A stretch of 6,524 bases of DNA, taken from the NCBI GenBank assembly GCA_013694835.1, contig JACDBP010000204.1, positions 1 through 6,524 on the forward strand, written 5' to 3'. Below the pieces are notes generated by a model. That model saw only the letters and a program-made list of their open reading frames with translations. It had not been told where the DNA came from and searched no databases. Below are positions 1 through 5,030 of this stretch, piece by piece. This DNA is from Chloroflexota bacterium (GTDB taxonomy: Bacteria; Chloroflexota; Limnocylindria; Limnocylindrales; CSP1-4). How positions within the stretch are numbered: position 1 is the stretch's first letter; each line of letters starts with the position of its first letter. The translations under genes and the position numbers were made by a program.

Positions 1-543
1 CGTGCTGTTCGTATCGATGTTGTCGTCGATGTGCCCCCGCAACCACGACGCCCATGCCAGCTGTTCCGCGAAATCGCGCGCTCGCCAGGGCGGTCGCGCT
101 TCCAGCCGCTGTCGCCGGACCTCGTCTTGGCAGTCGAGCAGCAGGAAGTGCATTCGGAGGACCCACCGACTCGGCGGCATGCCCTCGAACTGGAAGGGCG
201 CGAGTGGACCCAGGAGGGCGGTCGGCCGGCCGTTCTGAGCCACGGCGTGGGCGATCGCGAGCCACGCGGCCCGGATCGCCGCCCAGTCCAGGGGCCGGTC
301 GGCAGCCTGGATGGTGAAAGGGTCGATGAGCCAGTCGATGTCGAACACGAGGCAGTCACGCCCGAGCTCCCTGGCGAGAGGCGAGAGGATCGCCGTCTTT
401 CCCGAACCGGACGCTCCGGTGATGATGAAGAGCGGCTGCCTCGTCGCCGTGACGGTGTGGCCGCACGTCGGGCACACTGCCGTGCCATCGCGTGGCTCCA
501 TCGGCGTCGGCTCCGGACACGTCTGGCAGTAGTGCACCACCAT
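1..543 (-). CDS. Zinc-ribbon P-loop ATPase/kinase-like protein, C-terminus off the left edge
   Basis: The reading frame from ATG at 543 stays open to base 1, giving 181 residues and no stop, so the C-terminus is missing. Residues 6-27 hold two knuckles, CQTC (C6, C9) and CPTC (C24, C27), as in a zinc ribbon. A hydrophobic strand then leads into the Walker A loop GASGSGKT (43-50). LVFDIDW (65-71) supplies acidic residues D68 and D70. MHFLLLDC (131-138) is followed by the arginine-rich stretch RRQRLEARPPWR (143-154), which resembles the lid of small-molecule P-loop kinases. These motifs suggest ATP-dependent phosphotransfer or nucleotide hydrolysis in the cytoplasm; the substrate is unknown. 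The start is uncertain: ATG 543 lacks a good ribosome binding site, and an in-frame ATG at 615 would add 24 residues with three more cysteines. The gene is divergent from the ABC exporter operon. The reading frame and motifs are seen directly; the kinase assignment is inference. Confidence 0.8.
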   Translation of the reverse strand, partial: MVVHYCQTCPEPTPMEPRDGTAVCPTCGHTVTATRQPLFIITGASGSGKTAILSPLARELGRDCLVFDIDWLIDPFTIQAADRPLDWAAIRAAWLAIAHAVAQNGRPTALLGPLAPFQFEGMPPSRWVLRMHFLLLDCQDEVRRQRLEARPPWRARDFAEQLAWASWLRGHIDDNIDTNST

Positions 544-718
544 ACTTTCGCAGTCGTGCGTCCGGTAGCCCGGGCTGGCGTGACATGGGAGCTGGCACGG
601 GAACCGGGCTATCATCGTGTCTCGCGCGACTCCGGGGGCCCGCTGGGGGACGCGCCAACATTCACACCCACCGACCGAGGCTCGCCGTTGCCCGCCGTGC
701 CTCGAGGAGAGCTGCCCA
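544..718. other. Divergent intergenic region between kinase-like gene and exporter operon
   Basis: These 175 bases separate two genes transcribed away from each other, so promoters for both should lie here or in the flanking starts. I see no confident -35/-10 pair for either strand. A perfect 10-base palindrome, AGCCCGGGCT, lies at 567-576, and a partial copy of its half (ACCGGGCT) lies at 603-610. If the minus-strand gene starts at 615, bases 544-615 are coding and the true gap shrinks to 103 bases. The plus-strand end holds the ribosome binding site of the ABC ATPase gene. Confidence 0.5.
704..710 (+). promoter_or_regulatory. Ribosome binding site deciding a TTG start (GAGGAGA)
   Basis: GAGGAGA matches the anti-Shine-Dalgarno sequence and lies 8 bases before TTG at 719-721. 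The longer in-frame reading from 617 has no comparable site. Its extra 34 residues look nothing like an ABC ATPase N-terminus, which normally begins a few residues before the first strand. This supports TTG 719 as the start. Confidence 0.75.
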
Positions 719-1741
719 TTGGACGCCATCACGGCCGAAGGCCTCGTCAAGATCTACCGGACACGAAAGAACGAGGTGCGCGCGCTCGACGGCATCGACC
801 TGACCGTCGGCGAGGGCACCGTGCTCGGGTTGCTGGGGCCGAATGGCGCCGGCAAGACGACGACCGTGCGCATCCTCGCGACGCTGCTCAAGCCCGACGC
901 GGGGCGTGCGACGGTCGCCGGCTTCGACGTGGTCCGGCAGGCCCAGCAGCTCCGCTCGGTGATCGGGTTGTCAGGCCAGTACGCGGCGGTCGACGAGAAC
1001 CTGACCGGCCGCGAGAACCTCTGGATGTTCGGGCGGCTCTATCAGTTGTCGTCCGCCGACGCGAAGCAGCGAGCGGGCGAGCTGCTCGAACAGTTCGACC
1101 TCAGCGACGCCGCGGATCGGGTCGTCAAGACGTACTCCGGCGGTATGCGACGGCGCCTGGACCTGGGCAGCGCGCTGATCGGGCGGCCGAAGCTGATGTT
1201 CCTGGATGAGCCGACGACCGGCCTCGACCCTCGCAGCAGGCTCGGCATGTGGGAGGTGATCCGTGGCCTCGTCCGAGACGGCGCCACGCTGCTGCTGACG
1301 ACGCAATATCTGGAGGAGGCGGACGAGCTTGCCGACACGATCGCCGTGGTCGACCGCGGCAAGATCATCGCGCGCGGCACCTCGGATGAGCTGAAGTCCC
1401 AGGTCGGCGGCGAGCGGATCGAGGTCGTGGTCCGCCGCAAGGAGGACATCTCGCGAGCCGGGGAGATCCTCGCCAGGCAGGACTCGACGAACCCGCAGGT
1501 CCACAGCGAGGAGCACACGCGCCGCCTCTCGATCGCCACGAACGGCGGCGCGAACCGATTGATGCAGCTCATGCGCGACCTGGCTGAGGCTGAGATCGAG
1601 ATCGACGATATCGGCCTTCACCGCCCGACGCTCGACGATGTCTTCCTGAGCCTGACCGGCCATGTCGCCGACGGACCGAAGCCGGATGCCGAGGCCGTCA
1701 GCCATGCGGCCGCGGCCGCCAGGTCGGAGAAGCCGGCATGA
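719..1741 (+). CDS. ABC transporter ATP-binding protein, daunorubicin-resistance (DrrA) family
   Basis: This is the cytoplasmic ATPase of an ABC-2 exporter; it hydrolyses ATP to drive outward transport through the permease encoded next. From the TTG start it has 340 residues, normal for the family. Visible motifs are Walker A GPNGAGKTT (40-48), Q-loop Gln87, signature YSGGM (139-143), Walker B LMFLDEP (159-165, with D163 and E164) and D-loop GLDP (168-171). The H-loop position holds Gln196 in LTTQYLEEAD instead of histidine, which from memory is usual in DrrA-type ATPases. The C-terminal extension of about 110 residues contains RPTLDDVFLSLTG (302-314), typical of the family's C-terminal domain (DUF4162-like). 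An Ala-rich tail ends the protein. Its stop codon overlaps the permease start (ATGA), indicating translational coupling. Drugs, peptides or lipids are possible cargo; the sequence does not say which. Confidence 0.95.
   Translation: MDAITAEGLVKIYRTRKNEVRALDGIDLTVGEGTVLGLLGPNGAGKTTTVRILATLLKPDAGRATVAGFDVVRQAQQLRSVIGLSGQYAAVDENLTGRENLWMFGRLYQLSSADAKQRAGELLEQFDLSDAADRVVKTYSGGMRRRLDLGSALIGRPKLMFLDEPTTGLDPRSRLGMWEVIRGLVRDGATLLLTTQYLEEADELADTIAVVDRGKIIARGTSDELKSQVGGERIEVVVRRKEDISRAGEILARQDSTNPQVHSEEHTRRLSIATNGGANRLMQLMRDLAEAEIEIDDIGLHRPTLDDVFLSLTGHVADGPKPDAEAVSHAAAAARSEKPA
1726..1732 (+). promoter_or_regulatory. Ribosome binding site of the permease gene (GGAGAAG)
   Basis: GGAGAAG lies inside the end of the ATPase gene, 5 bases before ATG at 1738-1740. 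It supports this start and the coupled translation of the two exporter genes. Confidence 0.7.
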
Positions 1742-2580
1742 CCTCCCAGGCCGCATCCCGACCCAATGCCGGCGGGGGACTGGCGCAGGCCCTTCGCGAT
1801 GGCTACATCCTGATGTGGCGCAACCTGAAGCGAATCCCGCGCATCCCTGAGCTGGCGATCTTCGCCGTGCTCCAGTCGATCATGTTCGTGCTGCTGTTCG
1901 CGTTCGTCTTCGGCGGGGCGATCCCGATCGCCGGTGGCAACTACCGGGAGTACCTGATGCCCGGGATCTTCGCCCAGACCATCATCTTCGCCTCGGCGAC
2001 CGTGTCGGTCGGCATGGCCGCTGACATGAGCCAGGGCATCATCGACCGCTTCCGATCGCTGCCGATGGCGCGGTCCGCCGTCCTCACGGGCCGAACCATG
2101 GCGGAGGTCGTCTACCAGGGCGGGATCCTGATCGTCCTGATGCTGTCCGGGCTGGCGGTCGGCTGGGGAGTCCACACCGGCATCGTGGAGTTCCTGGCCG
2201 GTGTGGCGCTGCTGCTGCTCTTCGCCTTCGCTATGGCCTGGGTCGGCGTGTGGCTGGGTCTGTCGGTGCCGACGGTCGAGGTCGCGCAACAGGTCGGCTT
2301 CACGGTGCTCTTTCCGATCACGTTCATCTCGAACGTGTTCGTGCCGGTGCAGACGCTGCCGGACTTCCTTCGGCCGGTCGCCGAGTGGAACCCGACCAGC
2401 ACGCTGACGGCAGCGACGCGTCTCCTCTGGGGCAACCCCACGGCCGCCGACCCCAGGCTCCCGGCCGCGACGGGCTTCCCGGCCGAGCAGCCGATCCTCC
2501 TGACGCTCATCTGGGTCGTGGTGATCCTGGCGATCTTCGTCCCGCTCGCAGTGCGCAAGTACCGCTCGGTCAGCCGCTAG
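1738..2580 (+). CDS. ABC-2 type transporter permease, DrrB family
   Basis: This is the membrane subunit that pairs with the preceding ATPase; two of each normally form the exporter. The protein has 280 residues, the usual family size. After a cytoplasmic N-terminus with basic residues at 28-35, I count six hydrophobic segments at roughly 38-59, 72-95, 121-142, 150-175, 186-205 and 252-272. Family landmarks are GIIDRFRSLPMARSAVLTGR (100-119), the cytoplasmic coupling region, and FPITFISNVFVPVQTLP (192-208) followed by EWNPTS (216-221). Both are characteristic of ABC-2 permeases of the drug-resistance type. The start overlaps the upstream stop by 4 bases. The gene ends 21 bases before the stop of the convergent methyltransferase gene, and I see no clear terminator between them. 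Substrate is unknown. Confidence 0.94.
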   Translation: MTSQAASRPNAGGGLAQALRDGYILMWRNLKRIPRIPELAIFAVLQSIMFVLLFAFVFGGAIPIAGGNYREYLMPGIFAQTIIFASATVSVGMAADMSQGIIDRFRSLPMARSAVLTGRTMAEVVYQGGILIVLMLSGLAVGWGVHTGIVEFLAGVALLLLFAFAMAWVGVWLGLSVPTVEVAQQVGFTVLFPITFISNVFVPVQTLPDFLRPVAEWNPTSTLTAATRLLWGNPTAADPRLPAATGFPAEQPILLTLIWVVVILAIFVPLAVRKYRSVSR

Positions 2581-2601
2581 CGTCCGATCCCGGGTGCTTG
2601 G

Positions 2602-3480
2602 TCAGCGGCCGAGTCCGCCGGCGCGCCGCTCCAGGATGATCGTTCCCTTGACGGTGTCCACCGTGCGCTTGGTCCAGGCCGGGCGGGTAGCGAGCCACGC
2701 ATCGACCATCTGCTGCTCACCCCGCCGGTCGCCGTCGTCCACGAAGACCACCGCCCGCTCGGACAGGAGGTGCTCCAGCAGCGGCAGTGCAGGGTAGCGG
2801 GGCGAGCCCGCGACGTCCACCGACTGGGGCGGCCCGTCGACGATCAGCAGGTCGACGCTGCCCGGCGCCGGCATGTCGGCCGGCAGCGTGTACCACTGGT
2901 AGCTGCGGCCGTCGACCTGCTGCACGCTCAACGGCGCGACAGTGACCGTCGCCACTTCGCTCAAGCCGGCCGCCGCCAGGTGCCGCTGCGTGTCCAGGAC
3001 CCAGTCCGGCTCGTGCTCGAACGAGACGATCCGGCCGCTGCCGAGGCGCTCCAGCTCGCTCGCCACGAGCACGGTCGAGACGCCTGAGCCGACCTCCATC
3101 ACGAGCCGCGGGCGGAGCCGGAGCATCTCCTGCACCAGGACGACGGCCGTGTCGCCCGAGAGCGCCCAGGCGTTGCCGAACCGAAGCGGGTACTCGTGGC
3201 GGCCGGCAAGCGAGGCCACCGCGATCGCCTGCCCGCCCTGACGGTCGACCTTCCGGGCGACCGCGTCGATCCGCCGCTCGAGCCGCGGGATGTCCACCCT
3301 GCCCACGAACCGGCGGGCATCCCAGACCGCTGCCACGATCGGCGCCACGACCGCGAAGACAGGAACCGCCAGCCGCGGGTCGGCGAGGCCGGCCAGCCCG
3401 GCGATCACCGTCAGACCCGCCGCGGCGAGCCCGGCCGACAGGCCGGCGATGATGGGTGCGCTGGCGCGAGACATGCGCAA
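2602..3480 (-). CDS. Membrane-anchored class I SAM-dependent methyltransferase
   Basis: The protein has 292 residues. Two hydrophobic segments at about 8-32 and 37-53 predict an N-terminal membrane hairpin or anchor. A charged, probably helical linker (62-82) precedes the catalytic domain. The domain shows motif I VMEVGSGVST (127-136) for S-adenosylmethionine binding, an acidic residue after strand 2 in FEHE (154-157), VDLLIVDGPP (209-218) at strand 4, and VVFVDDGDR (244-252) at strand 5. This pattern fits the Methyltransf_24-like group. The active site should face the cytoplasm. The start at TTG 3480 is preferred because AGGAGG lies 7 bases upstream; the ATG at 3474 would be 13 bases away. 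It is the last gene of the minus-strand set, 58 bases after the glycosyltransferase gene, so a glycan or lipid-linked sugar is a plausible acceptor. That role is inferred from context only. Confidence 0.83.
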   Translation of the reverse strand: MRMSRASAPIIAGLSAGLAAAGLTVIAGLAGLADPRLAVPVFAVVAPIVAAVWDARRFVGRVDIPRLERRIDAVARKVDRQGGQAIAVASLAGRHEYPLRFGNAWALSGDTAVVLVQEMLRLRPRLVMEVGSGVSTVLVASELERLGSGRIVSFEHEPDWVLDTQRHLAAAGLSEVATVTVAPLSVQQVDGRSYQWYTLPADMPAPGSVDLLIVDGPPQSVDVAGSPRYPALPLLEHLLSERAVVFVDDGDRRGEQQMVDAWLATRPAWTKRTVDTVKGTIILERRAGGLGR

Positions 3481-3487
3481 GGCCGTG

Positions 3488-3493
3488 CCTCCT
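3488..3493 (-). promoter_or_regulatory. Ribosome binding site of the methyltransferase gene (AGGAGG)
   Basis: A perfect AGGAGG on the minus strand sits 7 bases before TTG 3480 and 13 bases before ATG 3474. The spacing favours the TTG start. The rest of the 58-base gap to the glycosyltransferase gene shows no promoter or terminator that I can support. Confidence 0.75.
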
Positions 3494-3538
3494 GAGGGTG
3501 AGGGATGGTGCCAGCGTACCCGCCTCGGGGCGACGCGG

Positions 3539-4993
3539 TCAGTGGCCGGGTGCCGTCAGGTCCGCGTACAGGTCAAGCAGCTTCTGCGACTCCGATTCCC
3601 AGTTCCAGCGCTCGCGCGCCGCCCGCATCCGGCGTTCCCGTGCAGCGCGGCGCTCGGCAGGTGGCAGATCGATCACGGCGCGCACCTCGCGCGCCAGGGC
3701 CGCCGGATCGTCGGGGTCGATGACAGCGCCCAGCGGCGCCTCCGCGTCGTCGAGGAGGACGTGCCGGTTCTGCGCGAAGTCGGAGGCGATCACCGGCACG
3801 CCAGCGGCGATCGTCTCGAACAGCTTGTTGCTCAGGGTCAGCCGGTAATTGAGAGTCTCCGGCTGGAACACCGAGAGACCGACATCCGCCGTGGTCACCC
3901 AGGACAACAGTTCCTCGATCGGCACGGCCTCCAGCAGGTGCACGCGACCGCCGTAGCTCGGGTCGCGGGTCCAGGCCTCGATCCGAGGACGCAGCTGGCC
4001 GTATCCGAGGTAGACCGCGTGCACCCCGGCCATCTCCGGCTGCAGCATCGCCGCAGCGAGCTGTTCGATGCCCCGTCCTTCCATGAACCCGCCGTGGTAG
4101 AGCACGATCGGCGTCTCGGATGGCAACCCGAGCGCCTCGCGCAATCGGTCGCGGCCGTCGCTGCCGCCCCAGCGCGGGGGGCAGTTGGTCACCCAGAGGC
4201 TCCGTCGCGGCTCGTATCGTTTCGCAAGCTCGGCGCGCGAGCCTTCGGAGACAGCGATCAGGGCGTCGGCACGCCGCGTCCAGTCACGCTCCTCACGGAT
4301 GAGCCGCCAGCGGGTCCAGGCTGGCATACGCGAGATGTGGGTCGTCTCCATGAAGATCTCGTGGCTGTCGTACACCACCTTGCCGCCGTGCCGCCGCTGT
4401 GCCGCGAAGGCAGCCGGAAGACCTGTGAAGTCGTGCCCGTGCCAGACATCGGAACTGGGCGCCGCAGCCGCCGCGAGCTCGCCCCAGCCCTTGATGTCGA
4501 GCTGCCAGCGGGTCAGCCAGTCGATCGGCCCACCCCGGCCGGGTGACGGTGCGCGGTCGCCGAGGAGGTACACGTCGGCCGCTCGGTACGCGGCCCAAGT
4601 CGCGACCGCCGGCGACGCGACGACCATCCCCACGGCCTTGAGCCAGCCCCGCGGTGGCCGGCCGAGTGCGGCCCGGAAGGAGCCGAGGAGCCGGCGTCGC
4701 AGCCTCCAGGGCCGGCGTGCGCCCGCCAGGAGCGCGCGACCCGTCCGTGGCACGGGGATGCGCAGCAGCGTGAAGCCGTTCACCTGTTCGCGTGCCGGCA
4801 GCGGCTCTCGCTCGCGCTGACGGCCGATCAACGTCACGGCATACCCGGCGGCCGCGAGCGACATCGCCTCCTTCCGGACCCGGGCATCATGGGCCATGTC
4901 GTTGAACACGAACATCGTGACGGTCACATGCGGCGAAGCGAGCTCCGGCGGCGCCGCCAGGCGTCCGTCACCATCGTTGGTCATGGGGGCCAT
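3539..4993 (-). CDS. Glycosyltransferase, GT4-like (GT-B fold)
   Basis: With ATG at 4993 the protein has 484 residues. It probably transfers a sugar from a nucleotide-sugar donor to an envelope or extracellular glycan on the cytoplasmic side. The N-terminal domain begins with VTMFVFNDMAHDARVRKEA (25-43), typical of this group, and contains WHGHD (184-188) and VVYDSHEIFME (206-216). The C-terminal donor domain has IAVSEGS (246-252), LYHGGFMEGRGIEQL (298-312), VYLGYG (327-332) and SNKLFETIAAGVPVIASDF (388-406). Glu393 matches the second Glu of the EX7E motif; the first position is Leu385. A basic, partly hydrophobic stretch (94-139) could bind the membrane. The frame stays open upstream to GTG 5071, inside the phosphoesterase gene, but conserved sequence begins only after residue 20. 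ATG 4984 is an equal alternative, and neither has a strong ribosome binding site. Donor and acceptor are not identifiable. Confidence 0.9.
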   Translation of the reverse strand: MAPMTNDGDGRLAAPPELASPHVTVTMFVFNDMAHDARVRKEAMSLAAAGYAVTLIGRQREREPLPAREQVNGFTLLRIPVPRTGRALLAGARRPWRLRRRLLGSFRAALGRPPRGWLKAVGMVVASPAVATWAAYRAADVYLLGDRAPSPGRGGPIDWLTRWQLDIKGWGELAAAAAPSSDVWHGHDFTGLPAAFAAQRRHGGKVVYDSHEIFMETTHISRMPAWTRWRLIREERDWTRRADALIAVSEGSRAELAKRYEPRRSLWVTNCPPRWGGSDGRDRLREALGLPSETPIVLYHGGFMEGRGIEQLAAAMLQPEMAGVHAVYLGYGQLRPRIEAWTRDPSYGGRVHLLEAVPIEELLSWVTTADVGLSVFQPETLNYRLTLSNKLFETIAAGVPVIASDFAQNRHVLLDDAEAPLGAVIDPDDPAALAREVRAVIDLPPAERRAARERRMRAARERWNWESESQKLLDLYADLTAPGH

Positions 4994-5030
4994 TGTCGCC
5001 GACGGCAGGGCTCGATGCCCCGTCCCCACC

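Noticed and set aside
311..532. Plus-strand frame containing PEPDAPVMM
   Set aside because: This is the antisense reading of the Walker A loop GASGSGKT of the minus-strand gene, a common source of false gene calls.
580..615. GTGACA (580-585) and TATCAT (610-615) as a plus-strand sigma-70-type promoter for the exporter
   Set aside because: Each hexamer is one base from consensus, but the spacer is 24 bases, well outside the usual 16-18, so the pair is not supported.
356..661. Minus-strand frame of 101 codons
   Set aside because: It overlaps the zinc-ribbon P-loop gene on the same strand in a different frame and lacks its cysteine and P-loop motifs.
31..1209. Long open frame on the plus strand, 392 codons
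   Set aside because: It overlaps the minus-strand P-loop gene and the ABC ATPase in another frame, is very rich in Arg, Pro and Gly, and has no recognisable motif. It is a typical GC-rich shadow.
971..2289. Two long minus-strand frames (971-1756 and 1618-2289) opposite the exporter genes
   Set aside because: They lie antisense to well-conserved ABC ATPase and permease genes, have biased His/Arg/Asp composition and show no domain signature.
2573..2609. GCCGCT / AGCGGC inverted repeat at the tail-to-tail junction as a terminator
   Set aside because: The stem is only 6 base pairs around a 25-base loop, lies partly within both coding ends and has no T-tract on either strand.
3290..4546. Plus-strand frame of 418 codons opposite the glycosyltransferase and methyltransferase
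   Set aside because: The opposite strand carries two genes with clear family motifs, whereas this frame is low-complexity, Arg-rich and lacks motifs.
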